A stretch of 64,000 nucleotides of DNA from Candidatus Gracilibacteria bacterium (GCA_010119145.1 JAACSU010000008.1:1-64000), one strand, 5' to 3'. Positions 1 to 10,966 are shown, counted from the first letter of the stretch. Notes: generated by a model from the letters alone, not told the origin. Numbers and translations are program-made.

Positions 1-161
1 CAGACAAAACCTTTTTGATCCATTCACGTTGGGGCTGCAGGAACTCAAGTAGCTACAGCTTGTACTTTTTGAATCTTTGTATTTACTTCAGCATCAGTTG
101 CTGCGTAGATAGTATTTGTACAAACAAAAAGTAGCACAAATATCGAGATAATAATTTTCAT
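1..161 (-). CDS. Secreted surface protein, N-terminal part (cut by window edge)
   Basis: Only the first ~53 codons are in the window. They begin with a signal peptide (MKIIISIFVLLFVCT, cleavage likely after IYA) followed by KVQAVATGVPAAPTGMDQKGF. This segment closely matches the start of the mature protein at 24959-25960, where KVQAAS is followed by APSGMDKKGFV, so the two are paralogous exported proteins. A UGA glycine falls in this shared segment. The paralogue is tail-fibre-like, so a surface or extracellular role is likely, but the function is not known. The body of the gene lies beyond base 1. Confidence 0.7.
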
Positions 162-314
162 ATAAAATATGTAAAAAATAATACTACACTTATCATATCA
201 TACAAACATTAAAAATTGCAAATAAATGTCATAGTTGAGAAAAATGAAATTCATATTGTCATTTAAAACTAATTACATAAACTTTATATAAACTGATTTA
301 TACAAAAAAAACAT

Positions 315-923
315 ATGAAAATACTAGTATTTGATACAGAGACAACTTGATTTATAAATAAAAAAAATCCATCACTGGATGCTCAGCCCTATATTATTCA
401 ATTTGCTTGAATACTATGAGAATATAACAACTGAATATTTGAAGAAATAAGTAGAAAAGACATTCTTATCAACCCATGAGTTCCAATTCCCTACGGAGCA
501 TCCCAAGTACATCATATCTATGATATAGATGTAAAAAATGCACCAATTATGCTTAAAGTTATTGATGAAATTACACAGTTTCTCGCTCAAGCAGACATAA
601 TTGTCTGACACAATATCGAGTATGATGAAAATATGTTACACCTAGAGCTGAGAAGGTATCAAAAACAACATCAGTATCAGCCAAATCAAGTGATATGTAC
701 CATGAAAAGTTCTGTTGATTTCTGTCAACTTCAGTGAAATGGACTCAGATTTAAGTACCCAAAACTCTGAGAGCTCTACAAGAAACTATTTGGAGAATAC
801 TTTGTAGGAGCACATGACGCAATGACAGATGTAGAAGCAACACTCAAGGCATTTTTAGAACTCGTGAATCAGGATGTGGTTATCTTATGAAACACAAAAG
901 ATGAAGTACTCAGTTTATTTTAA
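315..923 (+). CDS. DnaQ-like 3'-5' exonuclease
   Basis: A 202-residue stand-alone DEDD exonuclease. ExoI motif FDTETTG is at residues 6-12, ExoII (GHNIEYDENM) is mid-protein, and ExoIII (HDAMTDVEAT, the DEDDh form) is near the C-terminus; these supply the four acidic metal ligands and the catalytic His. UGA encodes Gly at several places, including ETTG and VGHN. It is too short to be a polymerase, so it could act as a proofreading subunit (DnaQ/epsilon) or a general RNase T/oligonucleotide exonuclease. No Shine-Dalgarno precedes the ATG. The next gene starts 12 nt downstream. Confidence 0.88.
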
Positions 924-935
924 TCAGATTAATAT

Positions 936-1163
936 ATGTGAAATTTTTGAGACCTCGTGAACATAGAAGAGTTTTGAGAAAAAAGAGAAAACTTTGATAC
1001 AGAGAGATGAGAGGTATCTTTTTATTGTAAAGATTGTCATAAAATCGTCGAAACTGAAAGAAAAAATCCAGGTTGATATGTTTTTATATGTAAAGTCTGC
1101 TCACAAAACAATATTGTCATTGGAACATTTCAATGACTCAAAGATAACTACAAACTCAAATAA
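936..1163 (+). CDS. Small zinc-ribbon protein
   Basis: A 75-residue protein visible only with UGA as Gly (five UGA codons, one directly after the ATG). The middle carries two knuckles, YCKDC and ICKVC, about 20 residues apart, the four-Cys pattern of a zinc ribbon. The acidic N-terminus and short C-terminal tail have no recognisable motif. Position 12 nt behind the exonuclease suggests co-transcription. Such small zinc ribbons often bind nucleic acid or ribosomes, but that is inference; no family was recognised. Confidence 0.75.
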
Positions 1164-1280
1164 TGAAAATATAAAAAATAATTTGCAAAAATATATTCTC
1201 TTTATATACTCACTATATATCCAACTACATATACCATAGTTTTGAGATATAACATTTTTATTAGATAAATATACGTTCCT

Positions 1281-2267
1281 ATGGATAAGAAAGAAGCACT
1301 CGCTAATGCGTTAGCGATGATTGAAAAACAATATTGAAAAGGATCTATTATGAAACTTGGAGATGATGATATAGGAAAAGGGATTCCTACTACTTCTTCA
1401 TGATCTCTGAGTCTCGACCTCGCACTTGGTGGAGGTTACGCAAAAGGTAGAATCGTAGAAATCTATGGACCAGAATCATCTGGTAAAACCACACTTACTC
1501 TCCACGCTATTGCAGAAGTACAAAAAGCCTGAGGAACAGCAGCCTTTATAGATGCTGAACATGCGCTCGATCCACGATATGCTGAAAGTGTCGGTGTACG
1601 TACGAAAGACCTCATTATTTCACAACCAGATTATGGTGAACAGGCTCTCGAGATATGTGAGAAACTTGTAAACTCTTGAGCTGTTGATCTCATAATCGTG
1701 GATTCTGTAGCAGCACTCACTCCAAAAGCCGAAATAGAATGAGATATGGGTGACTCTCATATGGGACTTCAAGCTCGACTCATGAGTCAAGCACTCAGAA
1801 AAATTACTGGGTCTATTAGTAAATCTGGATGTACGGTTATCTTCATTAATCAGATTCGTATGAAGATTGGAGTAATGTTTGGAAGTCCGGAAACTACGAC
1901 ATGAGGAAATGCCCTTAAGTTCTATGCATCTCAAAGACTAGATATCAGAAGAAAAGAAAAAATCGAATCTGGAGCTGGAATGGATAAAGAAATAAACGGA
2001 AATAAAACTCGAGTAAAAGTTATTAAAAATAAAATAGCTCCTCCTTTTAGAGAAGCTGAATTTGATGTAATGTACAATCAATGAATCTCTAAAGTTTGAG
2101 AAATCATAGATATTTGAGCTCAACTAGAAGTTATTAAAAAAGCTGGTGCATTTTATAGTTACGGTGATACTCGTCTTGGTCAAGGAAGAGAAAATGCAAA
2201 AACATTCTTGACTGAAAATCCAAAACTCGCAGCTGAAATAGAAGAAGTAATAAAAAACAGTATTTAA
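1281..2267 (+). CDS. recA: Recombinase RecA
   Basis: 328-residue RecA, the ATP-dependent strand-exchange protein of homologous recombination that also triggers LexA cleavage where LexA exists. The start [21 protein letters not shown] aligns with the family only if the TGA at codon 19 is Gly. The Walker A motif GPESSGKT lies near residues 63-70, and the loop [10 protein letters not shown] and the region TTGGNALKFY are present. Hand count gives nine UGA glycines. Length is slightly short of E. coli RecA because the acidic tail is trimmed. No Shine-Dalgarno and no LexA-like box are seen upstream. A strong hairpin terminator follows, so it is probably monocistronic. Confidence 0.98.
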
Positions 2268-2279
2268 TCACATTTTAAA

Positions 2280-2313
2280 AAAACTCCTACAAAAGCTGTA
2301 GGAGTTTTTTTTC
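2280..2313 (+). terminator. Rho-independent terminator of recA
   Basis: A nine-base-pair stem (actcctaca / tgtaggagt) with a short loop is followed by eight Ts, 14 nt after the recA stop codon. Confidence 0.93.
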
Positions 2314-2380
2314 ATACATATATCATACAAGTCAAGACTATTATTTTGTGGATTTTCTAAAAATGGAATACAATAAATAT

Positions 2381-3289
2381 ATGAATGAAAAAAATAAAAT
2401 GTATACTGCTGTCATAGGTGCTGCAATTGGGTCTCTCACTCTTGCAGGTGCTTTAGCGTTTGCAAGTGTGAGCGATACTAACGTAGGATCAAGTGATACT
2501 GAATCTATTAAACAACAAATGTGAATTTCAGAAGATGTGAGTGTTGATGAATATTTTGAAAATAGAAAAAATACTGGTCAAATTGAAGATACTGAATGAA
2601 AAAATGCTCCTGAAATAAAAGTTAATGAAGATGCCTTAAGTTCTATGCCAACTGTTGATGAGACGGTAGATAAAAAAGAAGCTAAAAAGAAAATATCAGA
2701 AAATAATTGAGAAATACCAAAAGAAGTAAATTTAGAAGTTACATTTTTTTCTCAAGCTCCAGATGGTGTTTGGACTCTCCCATGGAAAGAAGCATGTGAA
2801 GAAGCGAGTATAGCTCAAGCAATTTATTTTGTGAGAGACGAGCCATTATCAAAAGCGACCTATAAGGAAGATATTAATAACTTAACAGAACTTGTTGAGC
2901 TTAAATATTGAAATGGTAGAGTTGATACAAATATGAAAGAAACAGCTGAAATACTTGAATCTTATTATTGATATACAGATTACGAAATTATTGATAATCC
3001 GAGTGTAGAACAACTCAAACAGGAGTTGGCTCAATGACATCCAATTGTTGCTCCATTTGCTGGTAAAAAACTCGGAAATAGCTTCTTTACCGATGGTGGA
3101 CCAAGATACCATGTGCTTGTCATAGTTTGATATAATGAAGAATTCTTTTTAACAAATGATGTTTGAACTTCACGGGGTGAAAATTTCACATATTCATATG
3201 AGACAATAATGGATTCTCTGCATGATTTTGTACCAACGAGCAAAGGTGATATAACTGATGGAGCAAAAAGAGTAATTGTTCTCAGATAG
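2381..3289 (+). CDS. Secreted C39-like cysteine peptidase domain protein
   Basis: 302 residues. An N-terminal hydrophobic segment (residues ~8-30) is a signal peptide or anchor. A low-complexity, charged linker follows to about residue 115, then a peptidase C39-like domain. The likely catalytic Cys is C139 in WKEACEEAS and the His is H244 in RYHVLVIVGY; the Gln preceding the Cys may be in FFSQAP. C39-like domains cleave leader peptides or act as extracellular peptidases. No ABC transporter is attached, so processing of exported proteins or host peptides is the likelier use. Glycines are partly UGA. A terminator follows. Confidence 0.8.
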
Positions 3290-3305
3290 ATTTACATCAC
3301 TCCAT

Positions 3306-3337
3306 AGAAAACTTTCAAAATTTGAAAGTTTTTTTTG
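3306..3337 (+). terminator. Terminator after the C39-like gene
   Basis: Stem aaactttcaaa / tttgaaagttt followed by a T run, 17 nt after the stop. Confidence 0.88.
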
Positions 3338-3404
3338 TTTCTCCTTCTTGCCTTTTGGAGCTTTATGCTTATCTTTAAGATATATTAGTTTCTAAGAAAA
3401 TGTT

Positions 3405-5774
3405 GTGAAAGTATCCTACAAAGTCCTCAAAAAATATATTCCAGATATTAAGTCTCCCGAAGAAGTAGCCCAAGACCTTATTATGCATACTGCTGAGGTG
3501 GAAGAAATGCATTCTCAAAAAAAAGATTTTGAAAATATTGTGTATTGAAAAATTACAAGCGTAATTCCACATGATAATGCTGATTCTCTCAGAGTTTGTA
3601 TGGTAGACATTGGTGAAGAGTCTGATACTCAAATAGTGTGTGGTGGATCTAACCTACAAGTTGGACAATGAGTAGCGATTGCTAAAATTGGAGCAAGTGT
3701 CCTTTGGCATGGACAATGAGATCCAGTTATCATGAAAAAAACAGCCATTCGATGAGTTGAGAGTTCTGGGATGATTTGTGCAGCTGAAGAAATATGACTC
3801 AAAGATGAGTTTCCAGCAAAAACAGAAACTGAAATTATTGATCTCACACACCTTCAAGCAAAACCAGGAACTCCACTTGATGAAGTCCTTTGAAAAGATG
3901 ATATTATCTTGGAAATAGATAACAAGGCTATTAACCATAGACCTGATTTATTTTCACATATAGGTATAGCCCGAGAGGTTTCTGCTATTGCAGGCAAGAA
4001 ACTTGATTATGAACATGCTCAAAGAAATTTTTCAAATTTAAATGAGTTTTCGATTCAAAATGATATTCAAAATGAGGTAAAGAGATACATGGGAATCAAG
4101 GTTTCATGAGTTCAAAATATTCAAAGTCCAGACTATATAAAAGAAGTCCTTCAGTCTCAAGGTGTAGAATCAAAAGGTCTTCTGGTAGATATTACCAACT
4201 ATTCCCTGTATTTATATTGACAACCTACTCACTGTTTTGATGCTGACACCATTAAGTGAGATATGCATATCAGATTTGCGAGAGACTGAGAACAATTTGA
4301 AGCACTTAATGGAAAGAGTTATACACTCTCAAGCTCTGATATAGTTATCGCTGATGAGATAAATATACTCGCTCTTGGTTGAGTTATAGGTTGAAAAGCT
4401 TCCGCAGTATCTGATACAACAAGTAATATAATAATAGAATCAGCTTGGTTTGATCAAGCGATTTTAAGGCAAACTGGGAAAAGACTCGGACTACGAACAG
4501 ATGCGCTGAATGTATTTGAAAAAGATTTAATTGTAGATTTGAGAGATATAGGCCCATCTCTCATCATCCAAGAACTAGAAAAACATCTTCCAAATATGAA
4601 GCTCGAGGCTTTCAAAGATGTGTATCCAACGAAAGAGTCAACAGTAACTATTCCATACAATGGAGAATTTATATCAATGCTTTTAGGAAAAGAATATAGC
4701 AAAGACCAAATAGTCGAAATACTCAGTCGAGTATGAATAGAGCTTGAGTGAGAAATGCTTCTTCCTCCATCATGGAGAAAAGATCTCACAAATATAGCTG
4801 ATATAGCAGAGGAAGTAGCACGACTGGATGGATATGGAAAAATTGAAATGACTATTCCACGAATTAATATAGGAGCTGTAACGCAATCACCACTCTACAA
4901 GGCACGAAGAGACGTGCGAAATTATCTTGTTTCTGATTGATTTTTTGAGCTCTATACCTATTCATTTACAAATAAAACTGTCATTGAAAAAGCTCTGGGA
5001 GATATAGAAACTCATATTCCTCTTAAAAACTACCTTTCAGAAGAGCTTTCTCATATGCGAGCAATGCTGATTCCAAACTTACTCCAAGCACTGGAAGATA
5101 ATTCAAGAGAATTCAAAAATTTAAAATTATTCGAATGTGAAAAAGTATTTCATACATCGTGAACTGATAGTATTTCAGAAAATTATGAACTATGACTCAT
5201 AGAGCAGAGTCATACAGAAAATGCGTATTACTCTATACAAAATACACTCAATGATATATTTGCAAAACTCTGAGTTCTCTCTCACAGCTTAGAATCTACT
5301 AATGAGATTCCACACTTTGCACATGGCTGAAGAACAGCACAAGTGATAGTACGAGGAAAAACAGTTGGATATATCGGTGAAATACATCCAAAAGCTGCGA
5401 AAAATTTTGGAGCAACTTGAAGAATATGATTTATCACTCTTGATATGAGTGCACTAGAACCAGCATTTTATTGACTGGTATCAGCAAAAGAAATATCTAA
5501 TTTCCAACAAAATAATTTTGACTTAAATTTTGTAGTAGATACTCAAACACCTGGAAAAAAGATTCAAACAGCTATTTCAAAGACTGACGCACTTATTCAA
5601 AAAGTGGAACTTAAGGATATTTATGAATCACAAGAAAAGTTGCCAGGAAAAAGAAGTCTCACATTTAAAATTTATATACAATCAGATTTAGAAACTCTGA
5701 GCGATTCTATAAAAAATACACTTATAGAAAAAATTATAGACAAAGTATCAAAAGTAGGTGGAACTTTAAGATAA
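3405..5774 (+). CDS. pheT: Phenylalanine--tRNA ligase beta subunit
   Basis: 789 residues, the normal length for PheT, which with PheS forms the alpha2-beta2 enzyme that charges tRNA-Phe; beta carries the editing site. In order: N-terminal B1 region, OB-fold tRNA-binding domain (EMHS...[12 protein letters not shown]), B3/B4 editing domain ([29 protein letters not shown]), B5 ([14 protein letters not shown]), the catalytic-like core, and a C-terminal anticodon-binding fold ending in GTLR. More than 20 glycines are UGA. The GTG start at 3405 is in frame with [15 protein letters not shown]; the ATG at 3400 is out of frame. pheS is not next to it in this window. Confidence 0.96.
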
Positions 5775-5790
5775 TTTCTTATAAAATCTT

Positions 5791-5818
5791 TTGACTAGCA
5801 TAGTATTTTCTATATAAT
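5791..5818 (+). promoter_or_regulatory. Promoter of the rpsT-infC-rpmI-rplT unit
   Basis: TTGACT (5791-5796) and TATAAT (5813-5818) are separated by 16 bp, close to the sigma-70 consensus. About 75 nt of leader follows before the rpsT start. Confidence 0.8.
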
Positions 5819-5832
5819 CCCCCAGCTTAGTG

Positions 5833-5852
5833 CTACATTTTACGAAATGTAG
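5833..5852 (+). promoter_or_regulatory. rpsT leader hairpin with UACG loop
   Basis: ctacattt / aaatgtag pair perfectly around a four-base TACG loop in the 5' leader of rpsT. UNCG loops are unusually stable. No T run follows, so this is not a terminator. Autogenous control by S20 is possible by analogy with other bacteria, but is inference. Confidence 0.55.
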
Positions 5853-5897
5853 AGCCCCAAACTCAAAAAAATATTTACTCGATAATACTATCTTACA

Positions 5898-6203
5898 ATG
5901 CCTATCATAGCATCTGCAAAAAAAGCGCTCAAACAAAGTAGAAAGAAGAACGCTCGAAATACTCATTTTAAAAAAATGTATACAGAAGCGAGAGTTTCTT
6001 TTGAAAAAGCTATCAAAGCTTGAGACGCAAAACTTGCAAAAGAAATATACCTCAATAAAGTAGATGAGAACGGGAATACAAAAAGATCTGGACTCCAATC
6101 TGTTATTGATAAACTCGTAAAAAAGAATATAATTCATGCAAACAACGGTTCTAGAAAAAAATCAAAATTTGTACGAATGCTGAAACAACTAGAGCAAGCT
6201 TAG
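5898..6203 (+). CDS. rpsT: 30S ribosomal protein S20
   Basis: 101 residues, basic, binding 16S rRNA at the bottom of the 30S subunit. The start MPIIASAKKALKQSRKKNARN and the alanine/lysine-rich helical body (KKMYTEARVSFEKAIKAGD) are diagnostic; the family signature region ..NTKRSGLQSVIDKLVKKNIIH and HANNGSRKKSKF follow. One UGA Gly lies in KAGD. It is first in the cluster with infC, rpmI and rplT, with a strong promoter and a structured leader ahead. Confidence 0.95.
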
Positions 6204-6219
6204 TTCATTACCCCAATAA

Positions 6220-6732
6220 ATGAGAGAAAAGAAAAAAAGACTGAATACAGATATACGAGCTGAGCTCGTACAAGTAATTACTGACGATGGTGAGAATCTT
6301 GGAGAAATGACTCTAAGTGATGCCCTGACTCAAGCAAAAAGCCAAGAACTTGACCTAATGGAAATCGGTCAAAAAGATAATGTTGTTCTTGTGAAAATGC
6401 TCGATTACGGGAAATATCTCTATAGACAGAAAAAGCTTGAACAAAAGCAAAAACAAAAATGAAAAGCTCCAGATCTTAAGACAATTCGAATTACATTTAA
6501 AATCTGAGAACATGATTTAGATGTAAAACGAAAACAAGCGGAGAAATTTGCAGCAGATGGACATCCTCTTAAGGTAAGTCTTATGCTCAGATGAAGAGAA
6601 AACCATTACGGTGACCTCGCTGGAACAAAAATGGAATCATTTATAGAGAGTCTTACAGATATCTATAAGGCAGATGCTCCAGTAAAAAGAACATGAAACA
6701 CATTTAATGTGATGTTAAAACCAAAAAAATAA
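6220..6732 (+). CDS. infC: Translation initiation factor IF-3
   Basis: 170 residues, the usual IF-3 length. The N-domain begins RLNTDIRAELVQVITDDGENLG and contains LMEIGQKDNVVLVKMLDYGKYLY; the linker is lysine-rich; the C-domain has the KTIRITFKIGEHDLDVKRK region and ends in VMLKPKK. IF-3 binds the 30S subunit and checks start-codon choice. The start is ATG, not the AUU/AUC used for autoregulation in many bacteria, so that loop is absent here. It sits 16 nt after rpsT and heads the conserved infC-rpmI-rplT order. Confidence 0.97.
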
Positions 6733-6751
6733 TTATATTTAATTTTCTATT

Positions 6752-6946
6752 ATGTTAAAAACAAGAAGTGGTGTTAAAAAAAGAGTCAAGGTAACTTGAA
6801 CTGGAAAGATCATGGTTTCAAAAGCTGGTAAAAAGCATTTACTTATGAATAAGTCTAAAAAATCAAAAGGACGACATAAATACGGGCTTGTTATAGCTGC
6901 TGCTGAAGTTTCAAGAATCAAAAGACAAATTCCATACAGTATATAA
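6752..6946 (+). CDS. rpmI: 50S ribosomal protein L35
   Basis: 64 residues. MLKTRSGVKKRVKVTGTGKI and the later KSKKSKGRHKYG are the L35 hallmarks; the Gly of VTGTGK is UGA. L35 is a small 23S rRNA-binding protein. It lies between infC and rplT, the widely conserved order, 19 nt after infC. Confidence 0.96.
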
Positions 6947-6995
6947 TAATTATGAGAATCTTTAGATTTCTCTTTATCTCTTAAAATTAAGAATC

Positions 6996-7343
6996 ATGGT
7001 ACGTGTAAAACGAGCACTCATGACAAAAAAACGTCATAAAAAAGTTATCAAGGCAACAAAGGGTTTCCGAATGTTAAATAATAGAGTTTTCTCTCGAGCT
7101 AAAAACGCTTGGATGAAAGCTGGGATCAATTCATATATCTGAAGAAAACTTAAAAAGAGAAATTTCAGAAGACTTTGGACAGTTCGTATTAACAACGCTG
7201 TGAGACAAGAATGAACAACGTACTCTAAATTCATTAATATGTTATACCTTAAGAAGGTAAAACTTAATAGAAAGGTTCTTTCTAATATGGCTATCAGTCA
7301 TCCAGAAGCATTTAAAGTACTTGTTAAATCAGTTAAGAATTAA
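6996..7343 (+). CDS. rplT: 50S ribosomal protein L20
   Basis: 115 residues. MVRVKRALMTKKRHKKVIKA, GFRMLNNRVFSRAKNAWMKAG, and RLWTVRINNAVRQEGTTYSKF match L20, an early 23S rRNA assembly protein. Arginine 6 and the Arg of GFRM are encoded by CGA, which shows that CGA still means Arg in this organism. Gly codons include UGA (YIGRKL, QEGTT). It is the last gene of the unit; the terminator stem overlaps the stop codon. Confidence 0.97.
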
Positions 7344-7368
7344 TCATCACGATTAGTTCTTTTTTTTA
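7335..7368 (+). terminator. Terminator of rplT, overlapping its stop codon
   Basis: aagaattaatc pairs with gattagttctt (11 bp including one T-G wobble), followed by seven Ts. The 5' arm contains the last codons and stop of rplT. Confidence 0.8.
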
Positions 7369-7371
7369 TCA

Positions 7372-7396
7372 AAAAAAGTAGCTTAGGCTACTTTGA
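7372..7396 (-). terminator. Terminator of the small minus-strand gene
   Basis: Read on the minus strand, aaagtagc-ctaa-gctacttt is followed by further Ts. The stop codon of the 7383-7682 gene is in the loop. Confidence 0.8.
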
Positions 7397-7682
7397 GTTT
7401 TTCAGGTGCTTTATTAGTATTGCCTACTCTATCAATGAGTGGTTCGTCTTCGTGATTTTCATATTCCCCTGGATTTCTGTCATATTGCAACTCATCTATA
7501 AGTACTCCAAAGTCTGAGGTTTCAAGTAAAAACGGAAAAAATTTTCAAAGTATAAATACTCTTTCTATTTGAAACTTTGTTTTCACTGTTTCATCAGAGA
7601 TTTTATCCTCAAAACTCTTTAAAAGCTCTCAACCATTTTGAGAGTTTTTATTTTGCTGAGTATGAAGAGTATTTTCAGACAT
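7383..7682 (-). CDS. Hypothetical protein, 99 aa
   Basis: A 99-residue soluble, acidic protein (MSENTLHTQQNKNSQNGGEL...). No signal peptide or membrane segment is seen. Two or three UGA glycines support expression in this organism, and a terminator overlaps its stop codon. The central part KFQIERVFILGKFFPFLLE is hydrophobic with a predicted amphipathic pattern; the C-terminal part is polar. No family was recognised. It is convergent with rplT and divergent from dnaK. Confidence 0.65.
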
Positions 7683-7814
7683 TTCTTATTTTTGTTATAT
7701 ATAAACAATACTATCATACATTAAAATACATCGCAAATAACTACAAACAATACATAGATATACCATATATTTTTTGATTTCTGGCACACAAAGTAAAAAA
7801 GTGCTAAAAAAGAT

Positions 7815-7842
7815 TTGACTGGAATATTTTTTTGAATATTAT
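7815..7842 (+). promoter_or_regulatory. dnaK promoter
   Basis: TTGACT (7815-7820) and TATTAT (7837-7842) with a 16-bp spacer, 63 bp before the dnaK start. Confidence 0.7.
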
Positions 7843-7849
7843 TTATACA

Positions 7850-7866
7850 AGTCGTTAAAACCGACT
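7850..7866 (+). promoter_or_regulatory. Inverted repeat in the dnaK leader
   Basis: agtcg-ttaaaac-cgact lies just downstream of the predicted -10 box. It is not the CIRCE element of HrcA. It may be an operator or a leader hairpin; no regulator can be named. Confidence 0.35.
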
Positions 7867-7904
7867 GTTTAGATAACAAATATTATAAATTAATTTATAC
7901 AACT

Positions 7905-9800
<1,896 letters not shown>

Positions 9801-9806
9801 TCATTA

Positions 9807-9836
9807 AAAATCCCCAAAAACTGGGGATTTTTTTGA
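9807..9836 (+). terminator. Terminator of dnaK
   Basis: aatcccc / ggggatt stem followed by seven Ts, shortly after the dnaK stop. Confidence 0.92.
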
Positions 9837-9869
9837 GTTTTAATTTCAATTATTTTTTAAAATATAGTC

Positions 9870-10034
9870 AGCAAAAGAGCCCAAAATGGGGCTCTTTATT
9901 CATATCTTTGGAGCACATGAATTATATTCAGGCTCATCAAAGTAAATTGGGTGAGTGGAAGACTAACTATCATTCAGAAACGTGCTTTGGATGATCGTCC
10001 AACATTTTTCTCTAGACTGTCTGTCTCCACACTC
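9870..10034 (-). ncRNA. Predicted structured small RNA 1 (orphan)
   Basis: A ~165-nt transcript is predicted on the minus strand. It has its own promoter (10041-10068) and ends in a hairpin (aaagagccc / gggctcttt, 9874-9897) followed by Ts. By hand folding, the 5' end gagtg-t-ggagac pairs with gtcttc-cactc. This encloses a ttgga / tccaa hairpin and an agaaa / tttct helix. A second stem cttTG-at-gagc ... gctc-caaag has an inner tgaat / attca helix. The longest ORFs on either strand are short and not family-like. The motifs of tmRNA, RNase P, SRP RNA and 6S were looked for and not found, so the class is unknown. Confidence 0.55.
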
Positions 10035-10040
10035 TAATAT

Positions 10041-10068
10041 ATTATAAATAATAATTATATCTTAGCAA
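10041..10068 (-). promoter_or_regulatory. Promoter of predicted RNA 1
   Basis: On the minus strand TTGCTA (10068-10063) is followed by 16 bp and a perfect TATAAT (10046-10041). Confidence 0.6.
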
Positions 10069-10072
10069 ATAT

Positions 10073-10208
10073 TTTTAATAAAGAAAAAAGGATTGCTTGA
10101 AGCGAGACCTTTTTTGATACATGTAAAGCTAGAACTCAATAACTCAGTGACGAGTCACGGGGTGATGTAATCTACAACATCACTTAGCAATTCCTTTTAT
10201 TTTTAAGG
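10073..10208 (-). ncRNA. Predicted structured small RNA 2 (orphan)
   Basis: A ~130-nt minus-strand transcript directly upstream of RNA 1. Its two ends pair: aaaagga-a-ttgct near the 5' end with agcaatcctttt at the 3' end, about 12 bp with one bulge. Inside are a gtgatgt / acatcac hairpin and gtga-ctcg-tcac. The 3' end runs into TTTTTTCTTT. aaaaaagg / cctttttt at 10084-10115 could also form a bidirectional terminator. A promoter is at 10215-10242. No coding potential is seen. The closed-end layout recalls 6S-like RNAs, but length and sequence do not allow assignment. Confidence 0.55.
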
Positions 10209-10214
10209 ACTGAG

Positions 10215-10242
10215 ATAATAAGTATTTTTTGAAAACTGGCAA
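10215..10242 (-). promoter_or_regulatory. Promoter of predicted RNA 2
   Basis: On the minus strand TTGCCA (10242-10237), 16 bp, TATTAT (10220-10215). Same spacing as the promoter of RNA 1. Confidence 0.5.
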
Positions 10243-10385
10243 AATATATTTTGACTAAATACTATAAATATTCTTTATATATTTTTCGTAAGAATGATGT
10301 ATGAAACATAAGAAGCTTTTAAAGTACTGCATTGACAATAGACTTTTATCAGTAAAATACATTATATTAATTCTCAATTGTTTCT

Positions 10386-10922
10386 ATGTTTCGTATTTTA
10401 TTTTTTGTACTCTTTCTTTGATTTATGATCTGGGGATTTCTCAATCTCACAGAGGATATTTCTGACGACTCGAGTGGGAGTTGATCATATCAAATTGCAC
10501 TTGATACTATTTTAGATAAATATGGAAGTGGGGTGACGGATGAAAAAAAAAGTGAATACGTTATATATTGAGAAGAATTCATGTGAGATACATCTTGGGA
10601 CTCAAATACGGTTTCTAAAACTGAAAATTATTTTTCTGTTAGTGAATTTAACCAGCAATATGATCAGAGTTATGAAGATACTGATGTGGATTCCCTCACT
10701 GTAAAAACTGGAAGTTCTCAAGTATGATTACCACAAAATACCATCAGTACTACTCTTTGAGAATCTACTAATTCTTCTTCATTTTATGATGAAACATGTA
10801 GTTGAATAATTTTTGATCCTTGTCTCAAAATATGAAATCTCGACACGAATGATTGAGATTTCAAGCTCCTAGCATCTGGAACTCCTATTTATACGGAAGT
10901 TGAAAATGTACCATATAATTAA
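10386..10922 (+). CDS. Membrane-anchored hypothetical protein
   Basis: 178 residues. A single N-terminal hydrophobic segment (MFRILFFVLFLGFMIWGFL) acts as a signal anchor; the rest is polar, rich in Ser, Asp and Thr, with two Cys (ETCSG, DPCLK) that could form a disulphide outside the cell. Several glycines are UGA. A TTGACA at ~10333 may be the -35 box. No family was recognised. The gene is convergent with nhaA and shares its terminator. Confidence 0.7.
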
Positions 10923-10930
10923 TAGTTTAC

Positions 10931-10966
10931 AAAAAGGCCTCGCATAACGCGAGGCCTTTTATTATT
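10931..10966. terminator. GC-rich bidirectional terminator
   Basis: aaaaaggcctcgc / gcgaggcctttt, an 11-13 bp GC-rich stem with A and T runs on both sides. It serves the 10386 gene (plus) and nhaA (minus). Its GC content is higher than the native terminators nearby, in line with import along with nhaA. Confidence 0.9.

Larger units (their letters stand above)
9837..10385. other. Gene-free stretch between dnaK and the 10386 gene
   Basis: 549 bases with no convincing protein gene on either strand. It holds the two predicted minus-strand RNAs, their promoters and terminators (see those entries), and a TTGACA near 10332 that may serve the 10386 gene. Short peptides can be read but have no family support. 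Confidence 0.7.

Noticed and set aside
1281-2267. Apparent pseudogenes and fragmented ORFs throughout (standard-code breaks in recA, leuS, pheT, gyrA, nrdB and others)
   Set aside because: All breaks are TGA at glycine positions with the frame kept. Recoding explains them; they are not frameshifts or nonsense decay.
7850-7866. CIRCE element before dnaK
   Set aside because: The repeat does not match TTAGCACTC-N9-GAGTGCTAA; it is too short and the sequence differs.
9875-10000. Hammerhead ribozyme (GATGAG segment on the minus strand)
   Set aside because: CTTTGATGAG resembles CUGAUGAG, but the GAAA partner and the three-helix layout are missing; the segment pairs into a simple stem.
9870-10034. 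RNA 1 as tmRNA, RNase P RNA or SRP RNA
   Set aside because: The tRNA-like CCA end, the RNase P GAGGAAAGTCC core, and the SRP GGAAGGAAGCAGCC loop were not found on either strand.
9900-10035. Short ORFs on both strands in the dnaK-downstream gap
   Set aside because: They are 30-45 codons, lack family features, and overlap the base-paired segments of the predicted RNA.
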